A stretch of 10,921 bases of DNA. Origin: an uncultured Burkholderiaceae bacterium (GTDB taxonomy: Bacteria > Pseudomonadota > Gammaproteobacteria > Burkholderiales > Burkholderiaceae_C). Under the pieces are notes generated by a model. That model was not told the origin of the DNA. It made no database searches and was given only the letters and a program-made list of their open reading frames with translations. The stretch lies in contig CALIDR010000166.1 of NCBI GenBank assembly GCA_938022295.1, forward strand, positions 1 to 10,921, read 5' to 3'. Numbering within the stretch: the first letter of the stretch is position 1; every line of letters starts with the position of its first letter. Made by a program: the position numbers and the translations under genes. This document shows positions 1-5,600 of the stretch, piece by piece.

Positions 1-435
1 CGCCGCTTCGCCGAGCGGCTGCAGATCCAGCCGAGCTACTGGAGCCAGATCAAGAGCCGCACGCGGCAGATCGGCGAGCGGCTGGCGCGCCAGTTCGAGA
101 TCCTGTCGAACAAGCCACTCGGCTGGATGGACCAGCCGCACGCGCGGCCGCTCGGTGCAGCGGTGCTGATCGACGCCCCCGCGCGCGACGGGGCCGCCGC
201 GGGCGGCGCCGCCGAACCCGACCCGGCGCTGCCGCACGACGACGACGAGCGTTTCGTCGTCGGCCTCGTGCTGACGTACTTCCGCCGCGATCCGCAGCGC
301 GCGCGCACGCGCCTGCTCGACCTGCTCGGCGAGGCGCTGACGCCTCCGGCGCCGCCACCCGCCCAGCCCGACGACCGCGCCGACTGGCAGCGCGCCGCCG
401 CCGGCGTGGCGCCGCTCAAGCGCGGGCGGCGGTGA
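1..435 (+). CDS. Cro/CI (XRE)-like helix-turn-helix DNA-binding protein, N-terminus cut off
   Basis: The frame is open from base 1 to the TGA at 433-435, giving 144 visible residues; the true start lies left of the window. The first ~43 residues read as the second half of an XRE/Cro-type helix-turn-helix. The recognition-helix region is PSYWSQIKSRTRQIGERLAR and the domain closes with NKPLGWMD, the usual ending of such domains in short proteobacterial regulators. The rest is a low-complexity Ala/Gly/Pro linker, then a helical segment (DDERFVVGLVLTYFRRDPQRARTRLLDLLGEAL) and a basic tail. I infer a small cytoplasmic transcription regulator; its target is unknown. An internal ATG at 127 would drop the whole HTH and is not the start. 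An AT-rich dyad lies just downstream (468-505) and could be its own operator or that of the next unit. Confidence 0.72.
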   Translation, partial: RRFAERLQIQPSYWSQIKSRTRQIGERLARQFEILSNKPLGWMDQPHARPLGAAVLIDAPARDGAAAGGAAEPDPALPHDDDERFVVGLVLTYFRRDPQRARTRLLDLLGEALTPPAPPPAQPDDRADWQRAAAGVAPLKRGRR

Positions 436-467
436 AAGTGTCCACGGCGGCGGCTCGTTGATCTCCG

Positions 468-505
468 GATAAACACCAATGCCTGCAGGGCAACGGACGT
501 TTATC
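468..505. promoter_or_regulatory. AT-rich inverted repeat, candidate operator/promoter
   Basis: GATAAAC (468-474) and GTTTATC (499-505) are perfect inverted copies separated by 24 bp. They stand out because the surrounding DNA is almost devoid of A/T runs. TATCAT (502-507) overlaps the right arm and could serve as a -10 box, but I see no good -35 at the right distance. The position, 33 bp after an HTH gene and upstream of the short ORFs, fits a repressor-controlled promoter. This is inference only. Confidence 0.3.
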
Positions 506-573
506 ATCTGCGCAAGCCGTCGGTGATCCCGTTGCCGCCGGTGACGTCCCCCGACCCACCCCGCAGGAGCGCC

Positions 574-645
574 ATGCCGAACCGATCCGTCGCCGCCGCG
601 CCGATCCGCGCGCTCCCGGCCCCCGCCCGACCGTCCTGCGGCTGA
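574..645 (+). CDS. Possible 23-residue leader-like ORF
   Basis: ATG 574 to TGA 643-645 reads MPNRSVAAAPIRALPAPARP plus three residues. An AGGAG (565-569) precedes it by only 4 nt, which is tight for a ribosome-binding site. There are no runs of a regulatory amino acid, so classical amino-acid attenuation is not supported. It is followed 37 nt later by a strong stem-loop (683-713). It could be a short leader peptide, or simply chance in GC-rich DNA. I do not recognise it. Confidence 0.15.
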   Translation: MPNRSVAAAPIRALPAPARPSCG

Positions 646-682
646 TCCGCTGCCACGCGGCTTCGCCTCGAGACGTTCCTCG

Positions 683-722
683 ACGGCCCGGGATGCGCAG
701 GCACCCGGGCCGTTGCCCTTTG
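683..722 (+). terminator. Strong GC stem-loop, possible terminator or attenuator
   Basis: ACGGCCCGGG (683-692) pairs perfectly with CCCGGGCCGT (704-713) around an 11-nt loop. It is followed by TGCCCTTTG, only a weak T-run. The stem is strong enough to pause transcription, but the absent U-tract makes intrinsic termination uncertain. It separates the doubtful 574-645 ORF from the better-supported short ORFs starting at 788. Confidence 0.35.
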
Positions 723-787
723 TCCCCGTCGCCCGCGGCGTCGGCGCCGCGGCGCGTGCGTCCACCCGTTCACCGAAAGGAACTGCC

Positions 788-886
788 ATGCCTCACCCGA
801 CGATCACGCTCGCTGCGACGCCCGCCGCAACGCCGCGCGGCGATGCCGCCCGAGCGCACCGCCGCCGCAAACCGCCCCACCGATGA
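788..886 (+). CDS. Small uncharacterised ORF, 32 residues
   Basis: ATG 788 to TGA 884-886. AAAGGA (776-781) sits 6 nt upstream of the ATG, a good ribosome-binding site. The product begins MPHPTITLAATPAATPRGDA and ends in a strongly basic tail (RRRKPPHR). Its stop overlaps an ATG (883-885) in the frame of the next gene, an ATGA junction that would allow translational coupling. No family is recognised and there is no membrane segment. The ribosome-binding site and the tandem setting with two further short ORFs make expression plausible, but the protein could be spurious. Confidence 0.28.
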   Translation: MPHPTITLAATPAATPRGDAARAHRRRKPPHR

Positions 887-936
887 ACGCCCGCGTGCGC
901 GCCCACCGCGCGTGCACGCGACCCGAGGAGCACGTC

Positions 937-1209
937 ATGGCCTACCCCCTCCACCGTCGCCACCGGATCTTCGCCGCCGCCGCGCCGTTGGCCGCCGCCG
1001 CCGTCGTCGCCGCCGTCGTCGGCGCGTTCCACCACGCATCGCAGGCACCGTGGCTCGCCGCCGGCGGCGCGGCCGCCGCGATGGTCGCCGCCTGCGAACG
1101 CGCGCGACCGCAGGCACGGGCCGATCGGGCACGCGAAGCGTGCGTGCGCGAGGTGGTCGCGCGCCTGCAGCAGGCCGAGCAGCCGGCGGTCGCCGCGCTC
1201 GCGCGCTGA
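937..1209 (+). CDS. Small uncharacterised protein with N-terminal hydrophobic segment, 90 residues
   Basis: I chose ATG 937 because GAGGAG (925-930) lies 6 nt upstream. A longer in-frame start at ATG 883 exists but would add an unremarkable Arg/His-rich stretch. Residues 1-10 are basic (MAYPLHRRHR). Residues 11-30 form a hydrophobic Ala/Val segment that could be a signal anchor or single membrane span, and 40-53 is a second Ala/Gly-rich stretch. The C-terminal half (53-90) is a charged amphipathic helix (RARPQARADRAREACVREVVARLQQAEQ). This suggests a small membrane-anchored protein with a cytoplasmic or periplasmic helix. No family is recognised. It sits in a run of short ORFs (788-886, 937-1209, 1280-1486), each with its own ribosome-binding site, so a small operon is possible. 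Confidence 0.45.
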   Translation: MAYPLHRRHRIFAAAAPLAAAAVVAAVVGAFHHASQAPWLAAGGAAAAMVAACERARPQARADRAREACVREVVARLQQAEQPAVAALAR

Positions 1210-1235
1210 GCGCCGCCGCCGCGCCAACCGAGGCA

Positions 1236-1257
1236 CGGGCCGGCGATCGCCGGCCCG
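1236..1257. repeat. Perfect 22-bp palindrome between two small ORFs
   Basis: Each half reads CGGGCCGGCGA towards a central GATC. It lies 26 nt after the stop of the 937-1209 ORF and 12 nt before the AGGAGG of the next one. In RNA it could form a tight hairpin, although the zero-length loop would need the central bases unpaired. In DNA it could be a dimeric protein site. No T-run follows, so it is not a standard terminator. Confidence 0.4.
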
Positions 1258-1279
1258 CCCGAACCGACAGGAGGACGCC

Positions 1280-1486
1280 ATGGATCCGATGCATCGTTCC
1301 CCCACCGCCGCGGCCGCGTGGCGGCGCGCCGCGCGCGGGTTCGCGCGGTGGCGCCGCCGGCCGCAGGCGAGCCTCGCCGCGGTTGCCGACCCGCACGCCG
1401 AGGCGGGCGCGCCCGAAGGCGCGCAGCACGTCGACGGCGTGCCGGTGGGTTGGGCCGCACCGCCGGCGCCGCGCCGGCGGCGCTGA
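1280..1486 (+). CDS. Small uncharacterised basic protein, 68 residues
   Basis: ATG 1280 to TGA 1484-1486, preceded by a perfect AGGAGG (1269-1274) 5 nt upstream, the best ribosome-binding site in this part of the window. The product starts MDPMHRSPTAAAAWRRAARG, has an Arg/Trp-rich N-terminal half that could be an amphipathic helix, an acidic middle (ADPHAEAGAPEGAQHVDG) and a PAPRRRR end. No family is recognised, and there is no membrane segment or metal motif. The strong ribosome-binding site supports translation; the composition alone does not separate it from chance in such GC-rich DNA. Confidence 0.4.
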   Translation: MDPMHRSPTAAAAWRRAARGFARWRRRPQASLAAVADPHAEAGAPEGAQHVDGVPVGWAAPPAPRRRR

Positions 1487-1522
1487 GCGAGCCGCGCCCG
1501 TGCCTGCCCGGCGGCGCCCGGC

Positions 1523-1550
1523 TCAAGCGGCGCGCGGCGGCGGTCGATAA
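1523..1550 (+). promoter_or_regulatory. Candidate sigma-28 (FliA)-type promoter for the HDOD gene
   Basis: TCAAGCGG (1523-1530), 12 bp, then GTCGATAA (1543-1550). The known FliA consensus is TAAAGTTT-N11-GCCGATAA; the -10 octamer here matches 7 of 8 and the -35 core keeps AAG. The spacer is one base longer than the E. coli consensus. The -10 ends 29 nt before the TTG start of the HDOD gene, a sensible leader length. GATAA is conspicuous in otherwise GC-saturated sequence. Confidence 0.35.
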
Positions 1551-1579
1551 GCCGTCACGCGCCGCCACCGGATGCCGCC

Positions 1580-2422
1580 TTGACCGCCGACCTGCCGCCG
1601 ATGCTCGAACGCCCGCTGCCGGACCTGCCGGCGTGGACGGCTTTGTTCGAGCGCGCCGGCATTCCGGTGCTGGCGTCGACGGCGGCGACGATCGACGACC
1701 TCGTCGACCACGAAGACGCGGTCGACGCGCGGCTGCTGAGCGAACTGCTCGCCGACGACCCGCTGCTGACGCTGCGCCTGCTCGCGCACCTGGCCGCCCG
1801 CCGGCGCGACCGCGACTACGGCCAGGCCGAGACGGTGACGGCCGCCCTCGTGCTGCTGGGCATCGGGCCGTTCTTCCGCGCCTTCGGCAGCCTGCCGACG
1901 GTCGAGCAGCGGCTCGCCGGGCGGGCCGACGCGCTGGCCGGCCTGCAGGCGGTGCTGCGGCGGGCGCAGCGCGCGGCGACTTTCGCGCTCGCCTTCGCCG
2001 CCCATCGCACCGACCCCGACGCGCCGGTGATCCACGAGGCGGCGCTGCTGCACGACTTCGCCGAACTGCTGCTGTGGTGCCACGCGCCGGCGCTCGCGCT
2101 GGAGATCGCGCGCCGCCAGCGCGCCGATCCGGCGCTGCGCTCGGCCGCCGCGCAGCGCGACGTGCTCGGCATCGAACTCGCCGACCTGCAGCAGGCGCTG
2201 ATGCGCGCGTGGCGGCTGCCGCCGCTGCTCGTGCGCCTGGGCGACGACCGCCACGCCGACACGCCGGCCGTGCGCTGCGTCGTGCTCGCGCAGCGGCTGG
2301 CGCGCCACAGTGCCGCCGGCTGGGACAACCCGGCGCTGCCCGACGACCTCGCCGACGTCGCCGCGTTGCTGCAGCTCGGCGCCGAGCCGACGCGGCGGCT
2401 GCTGCTGAGCATCGACACCTGA
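1580..2422 (+). CDS. HDOD-domain signalling protein
   Basis: 280 residues from a TTG start at 1580; no in-frame ATG or GTG lies nearby upstream, and the alternative ATG at 1601 would give 273 residues. HDOD domains are degenerate relatives of the HD phosphohydrolase fold that usually lack enzyme activity and act as regulatory modules in motility, stress and second-messenger signalling. Visible landmarks are an N-terminal DDPLLTLRLLAH (59-70), a degenerate HD site LLHDFAELLLW (156-166), and the typical C-terminal VLGIELADLQQALMRAWRLP (195-214). The rest is almost entirely helical and there is no fused GGDEF, EAL or receiver domain. The protein is cytoplasmic (no signal, no membrane span). A FliA-like promoter lies just upstream, which would tie it to the flagellar regulon if real. 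Its stop TGA (2420-2422) doubles as the left target repeat of the mobile element that follows. Confidence 0.8.
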   Translation: MTADLPPMLERPLPDLPAWTALFERAGIPVLASTAATIDDLVDHEDAVDARLLSELLADDPLLTLRLLAHLAARRRDRDYGQAETVTAALVLLGIGPFFRAFGSLPTVEQRLAGRADALAGLQAVLRRAQRAATFALAFAAHRTDPDAPVIHEAALLHDFAELLLWCHAPALALEIARRQRADPALRSAAAQRDVLGIELADLQQALMRAWRLPPLLVRLGDDRHADTPAVRCVVLAQRLARHSAAGWDNPALPDDLADVAALLQLGAEPTRRLLLSIDT

Positions 2423-2688
2423 GAGCCTGTGAAGAAATGGCTTGCACCCGCGTGAGGGCCCCCGACGGGCCCGATCGAGGCGCAAGGCGCAGCCGGGGTG
2501 GGACCCCGGCGAGGCCTTGCAACGACGAGCAGGCCCGTCGGGGGCCCTCACCCGTCGGGCCGGGGTACCCAAGGGCGCCGGGCGGCGTTGCGCTGCTGGC
2601 CCGGGCAGCGAGCCCGGGCGGCGCAGCGCGCCTACCCCAGCGCCCTTGGCCACCCCGGCGCGGGTGCAAGCCATTCCTTCACAGGCTC
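2423..2688. mobile_element. 266-bp highly palindromic MITE-like element (IS5/IS1031-type ends)
   Basis: The two ends, 2423-2452 and 2659-2688, are 30-bp inverted repeats with a single mismatch (A2435 against C2676); they begin GAGCCTGTGAAG. Both sides are flanked by TGA (2420-2422 and 2689-2691). Ends starting GAG with a 3-bp TNA duplication are what is known for the IS1031 group of the IS5 family, so I infer a non-autonomous relative. There is no transposase. Inside are two further folds: a perfect 20-bp stem (2452-2471 with 2532-2551), and a long arm (2560-2578 with 2640-2658, 17 of 19 pairs) capped by 2590-2596/2623-2629 and a GCCCGGGC hairpin (2599-2606/2612-2619). The whole could fold as a two-armed branched structure. 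Open frames through it look like GC artefacts. Confidence 0.75.
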
Positions 2689-2692
2689 TGAG

Positions 2693-2929
2693 CCTAGATC
2701 CGGCAGTCGGCCGCTCGATGCCGCATGCAAGCTACTGTTTTGCTCGGCGTTTCCACCCACGCGGCCGGGCACCTCTTGGGTGACGACGCTGCGCACCCGA
2801 TCGAGCCGCCCTCGGACGCGCTGGCGGCGTTGCGAATCCTCGCGATGGCCCGCGCCATCGCTGCGGTTCGCGCCTTGCCAGCGCGCCCGATGACGGCCCG
2901 CTCAGGCGCGCCCAACTGCCGGATCTAGG
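2693..2929 (+). mobile_element. 237-bp MITE-like element, copy 1 (IS1380-type ends)
   Basis: The termini are inverted repeats: CCTAGATCCGGCAGT at the left and ACTGCCGGATCTAGG at the right, a perfect 15-bp match. CTGAG flanks both sides (2688-2692 and 2930-2934), a 5-bp target duplication. The reverse complement of 7078-7314 matches over the full 237 bp at about 89% by my hand count. ISEcp1 (IS1380 family) is known to have ends beginning CCTAGATTC and 5-bp duplications, so IS1380-family transposase is the likely mover. No transposase is present. A 67-codon ORF (2725-2928, plus) ends inside the right repeat, its TAG being part of CTAG. It inserted at the right edge of the neighbouring 266-bp element, splitting the convergent HDOD/YqaA intergenic space. 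Confidence 0.85.
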
Positions 2930-2949
2930 CTGAGGCGCGCCGCCCCGCG

Positions 2950-3438
2950 TCAGCCCAGCGACAGCACCCCCAGCACGCCGAGCACGACGAGCAGGTAGCG
3001 CGTGCCCTTGCCGAGCGCGATCCACAGCACGCTGCGCTTCAGGTCGAGCTTGAGCCAGCCGGCGGCCAGCACGAGCGCGTCGCCCACCAGCGGCAGGAAC
3101 GACAGGAACAGCGCCGGCGGCCCGTAGCGCTGCAGGCGCTGCATCTGCTGCGCGTCGAGCTTCCAGCGCAGGCCCTGGAAGCGCTCGTAGCCCTGGCGCG
3201 CCGCGTAGCCCATGCCGAACGTCAGCACCGCGCCGGCGAGGTTGCCCACGAGCGCGACGCCGAACGCCGGCCAGGCGAGCGACGGGTAGGCGGTGACCAG
3301 CCCGACCATCACGATCTCGCTCGAACCGGGCAGCACGGTGGCCGACAGGAACGCCGACAGGAACAGGCCCGCCAGCCCGGCCTCGACCGAGAGCCAGGAC
3401 TGCACCCACTCGGCGAAGGAGGCGATGCGTTCGAACAT
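2950..3438 (-). CDS. YqaA-family (DedA/SNARE-associated-like) inner-membrane protein
   Basis: 162 residues from ATG 3438. The frame is open to 3492 and beyond, but those extra residues (MFRIRAPELPPRRQQCAR) are non-hydrophobic and atypical; no clear ribosome-binding site decides the start. The protein resembles E. coli YqaA along its whole length. It has FLSAFLSATVLPGSSE (26-41) with the re-entrant-loop LPGSSE motif, a GN pair (65-66), LSFLPLVGDALVLAAGW (112-128) and GKGTRY (143-148). About four hydrophobic segments are visible. The DedA-related superfamily is linked to membrane homeostasis and undecaprenyl-phosphate or phospholipid flipping; what YqaA itself does is not settled. It runs convergent to the HDOD gene and divergent from the MscS gene. 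Confidence 0.85.
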   Translation of the reverse strand: MFERIASFAEWVQSWLSVEAGLAGLFLSAFLSATVLPGSSEIVMVGLVTAYPSLAWPAFGVALVGNLAGAVLTFGMGYAARQGYERFQGLRWKLDAQQMQRLQRYGPPALFLSFLPLVGDALVLAAGWLKLDLKRSVLWIALGKGTRYLLVVLGVLGVLSLG

Positions 3439-3467
3439 GCGCGCACATTGTTGCCGCCGCGGCGGCA

Positions 3468-3490
3468 GTTCCGGGGCCCGGATCCGGAAC
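3468..3490. promoter_or_regulatory. Inverted repeat in the yqaA-like/mscS-like divergent spacer
   Basis: GTTCCGG (3468-3474) and CCGGAAC (3484-3490) are perfect inverted copies around 9 bp. They lie between the divergent starts at 3438 and 3571, 29 bp from the former. The position suits an operator acting on one or both genes; as RNA it would be only a 7-bp stem. No promoter boxes are convincing nearby. Confidence 0.25.
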
Positions 3491-3570
3491 ACCCGCGCGC
3501 TCGACGCCCCGTCGTAGGGTCGTCACCGAGCGATGGCCAACATCGCCGCCACTTCAGGAGGGGCACCGAC

Positions 3571-4386
3571 ATGGAGGTGCCATCGATCGAAACGTTCCTG
3601 CGCGACACCGCGAGCGCCGTCGCCGTCAAGGTGCTCGCCGCGCTGGCGTTCTGGATCATCGGGCGCTGGCTGATCGGCCGCGTGATCGCGGTGATGCGCA
3701 TCGCGATGGACCGCAACAAGGCCGATCCGACGCTGACGAAGTACACCGGCTCGATCGTCAGCGTGGCGCTGAACATCGCGCTGGTGCTGGGCATCCTCGG
3801 CTACTTCGGCATCCAGACCACCTCGTTCGCTGCCCTCGTCGCCGGCGCCGGTGTGGCCATCGGCGTCGCCTGGAGCGGGCTGCTCGGCAACTTCGCGTCG
3901 GGTGCGTTCATGCTGATCCTGCGCCCGATCAAGGTCGGCGACTTCGTCAGCGTCGGCGGCGTCACCGGCACGGTGCAGGAAATCGGCCTGTTCGGCACCA
4001 CGATCGTGACGCCGGACAACGTGATGACGATCGTCGGCAACGGCAAGATCTTCGGCGACACGATCCAGAACTTCTCGGCGCTGCCGGCGCGCCGCGTCGA
4101 GCGCACGGCGCAACTGGCCGCCGGCGTCGATCCGCTCGATGCGATCGAGCGCCTGAAGGCAGCGGTGGCGAAGATCCCGAACGTGCTGCAGAACCCCGCG
4201 CCGGAGGTCGACCTGCTCGACATCAACCTGCTCGGCACCGTGATCGCGGTGCGGCCGTACTGCCACACCGACCACTACTGGCAGGTGTACTTCGACACCA
4301 ACGAGACGATCGTGCGCGTCGCGCAGAAGGCCGGGTGGCCAGCGCCGACGCCGGCGCAGATCACCCGCCTGGTGCAGGCCGGTTGA
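3571..4386 (+). CDS. Small-conductance mechanosensitive channel, MscS family
   Basis: 271 residues; ATG 3571 is set by AGGAGGGG (3556-3563) about 7 nt upstream, and upstream in-frame codons to 3448 are rejected. MscS channels open under membrane tension and release solutes after hypo-osmotic shock. Layout: TM1 ~17-45, TM2 ~60-82, and the pore-lining TM3 ~86-118 with the Gly/Ala packing pattern GAGVAIGVAWSGLLGNFASG. The beta domain begins RPIKVGDFVSVGGVTGTV (118-135), followed by the C-terminal alpha/beta vestibule to residue 271. The usual IPNGKI loop reads VGNGKI (155-160), so the conserved proline is replaced. The length is close to E. coli MscS (286), without the large periplasmic extensions of MscK or MscM. 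The gene is convergent with the YdjM-like gene; only 4 bp separate the stops. Confidence 0.93.
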   Translation: MEVPSIETFLRDTASAVAVKVLAALAFWIIGRWLIGRVIAVMRIAMDRNKADPTLTKYTGSIVSVALNIALVLGILGYFGIQTTSFAALVAGAGVAIGVAWSGLLGNFASGAFMLILRPIKVGDFVSVGGVTGTVQEIGLFGTTIVTPDNVMTIVGNGKIFGDTIQNFSALPARRVERTAQLAAGVDPLDAIERLKAAVAKIPNVLQNPAPEVDLLDINLLGTVIAVRPYCHTDHYWQVYFDTNETIVRVAQKAGWPAPTPAQITRLVQAG

Positions 4387-4390
4387 CCGC

Positions 4391-5527
4391 TCAGACCGGG
4401 CGCAGCTCGTCGCCGTCGAGCGTCACCAGCGTCGCCGGCCCGTCGCCGTTCAGGCACAGCCCGTAGCGGAACGGCGCCTCCCCGCGGCCGGGGAACGAGA
4501 AGCGCAGGTCGCCGAACACGGCGCAGCGCTCGCTGCCGCCGCCGGCAGCGGGGCGGTCGAGCGCCTGCACGAGCACCGGGGCGGCGGCGAACCAGCGGAA
4601 CGTCGCCATCGCCTCGTGCTGCCAGACGTCGCGCACCCAGGCCGGCGCGCCGTCGCCGAACTTCGGCAGCACCTGCCACGACGCCATCGACGCCGGCAGG
4701 TACGGCGCCGACAGGCGGCGGACGAAGCCGTCGTGCAGGCCGGCGACCAGCGGCGCGGTGCGCCGCGTGTTGACGTCGGCGACGTGGTAGCGCTCGCCGT
4801 CGAACACCGACACCGTCCAGTTGAACGGCGACGCCGGGCGCGGCATCACCTCGATCCGCGGCGCGACGATGCCGGCGCGGTCGGCATGGCGCTGCCCGAT
4901 GTCGATCGCGTCCTGGCGCGCGTCCCACGCGAGCACGACCCAGCCGCACACCGCCACCAGCCCCGCCACCGCCGGCCAGCGCCGGCGCGGCAGCAGCGCC
5001 GCCAGCGCCAGGCCCGCCAGCAGCAGCCCGGTGAAGACGAGGTCGATGATGAACACCGCCCCCAGCCCGAAGCGCGCGTCGGAAAGCGGGGCCAGCATCA
5101 TCGTGCCGAACTGCGTGATCCAGTCGCCGGCGATGTGGATCAGGATCGCCGCCAGCGCGATCACGTACACGCTCTTCCAGCCGCCGGCCTGCGCCCGCGT
5201 CGTCGCGAACCAGCGGCTCGCCACGAGCGCGAGCAGCGCCGCCCACAGCGGCGCGAGCAGCAGCGAGTGGGTGACGCCGCGATGGTGGCGCAGGTACGCC
5301 ATCTCGCCGGCCCAGGCGACGACGAAGTCGAGGTCGGGGAACGCCGCCGCGAGCGTGCCGACGACGACCGCCTGCCACGGCGCCAGCCCGCCCGGGCGGC
5401 CGTCCCAGGGGGCGCTGAAGCGGCCCTCCTCGCCGCCGACCGGCCCGGCCAGCCGCGGCAGCGGCGCGCGCACGCAGATCGCCCGCGCCAGCAAGGCGCC
5501 CGACAAGGCGTGCGTGACCGTGTCCAT
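4391..5527 (-). CDS. YdjM/YfhO-type inner-membrane metal-dependent hydrolase
   Basis: 378 residues from ATG 5527. It starts MDTVTHALSG, the typical opening of the LexA-regulated inner-membrane hydrolase family (YdjM, PF04307). Probable metal ligands are visible in order: H6 (THALSG), the acidic FPDLD (63-67), H81/H82 and H87 (HHRGVTHS), and H131/D135 (HIAGDW). Hydrophobic segments lie around 52-70, 88-108, 118-137, 155-180 and 186-201. The remaining ~175 residues form a soluble domain with FNWTVSVFDG, common in the longer bacterial members. The substrate is unknown; family members have been linked to membrane or envelope processes. It follows the SDR gene by 73 nt on the same strand and could be the last gene of the kdsD-led string. 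No LexA-box-like site is seen upstream. Confidence 0.83.
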   Translation of the reverse strand: MDTVTHALSGALLARAICVRAPLPRLAGPVGGEEGRFSAPWDGRPGGLAPWQAVVVGTLAAAFPDLDFVVAWAGEMAYLRHHRGVTHSLLLAPLWAALLALVASRWFATTRAQAGGWKSVYVIALAAILIHIAGDWITQFGTMMLAPLSDARFGLGAVFIIDLVFTGLLLAGLALAALLPRRRWPAVAGLVAVCGWVVLAWDARQDAIDIGQRHADRAGIVAPRIEVMPRPASPFNWTVSVFDGERYHVADVNTRRTAPLVAGLHDGFVRRLSAPYLPASMASWQVLPKFGDGAPAWVRDVWQHEAMATFRWFAAAPVLVQALDRPAAGGGSERCAVFGDLRFSFPGRGEAPFRYGLCLNGDGPATLVTLDGDELRPV

Positions 5528-5600
5528 GGCCCGCGAGCATGCCGCGCCGGCGGGCGTCGTGCCGGCGGCGGGGCATTCGCGGCGGCTGCGCGGTCGCGCG

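Larger units (their letters stand above)
436..787. other. Intergenic stretch without a convincing large gene
   Basis: There are 352 bases between the HTH gene and the first short ORF with a clear ribosome-binding site. It contains an AT-rich dyad (468-505), one 23-codon ORF of doubtful reality (574-645) and a strong GC stem-loop (683-713). Long ORFs on either strand here are GC-driven open frames with Arg/Ala/Pro-rich translations that match no family I recognise. Confidence 0.5.

Noticed and set aside
942..2669. 575-codon open frame on the minus strand
   Set aside because: Arg/Ala/Pro-rich translation with no motifs, antisense to the HDOD gene and running through a mobile element; an artefact of few stop codons at high GC.
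2690..2933. Reading the 237-bp element as having a 3-bp TGA duplication with one-base-longer ends
   Set aside because: The extra end base would differ between copies (G versus A), whereas a 5-bp duplication leaves identical CCTAG/CTAGG ends in both.
3439..3492. Upstream start for the YqaA-like protein (MFRIRAPELPP...)
   Set aside because: Adds a non-hydrophobic, Arg/Pro-rich extension unlike the family; ATG 3438 gives the normal length and topology.
3448..3570. Upstream start for the MscS-like protein
   Set aside because: Strong AGGAGG before ATG 3571; the upstream residues are Arg/Pro-rich and overlap the divergent promoter region.
4378..4400. Small hairpin CCGGT/ACCGG spanning the convergent stops of the MscS and YdjM-like genes
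   Set aside because: Only 5 bp with an 11-nt loop and no T-run; expected by chance at this GC content.
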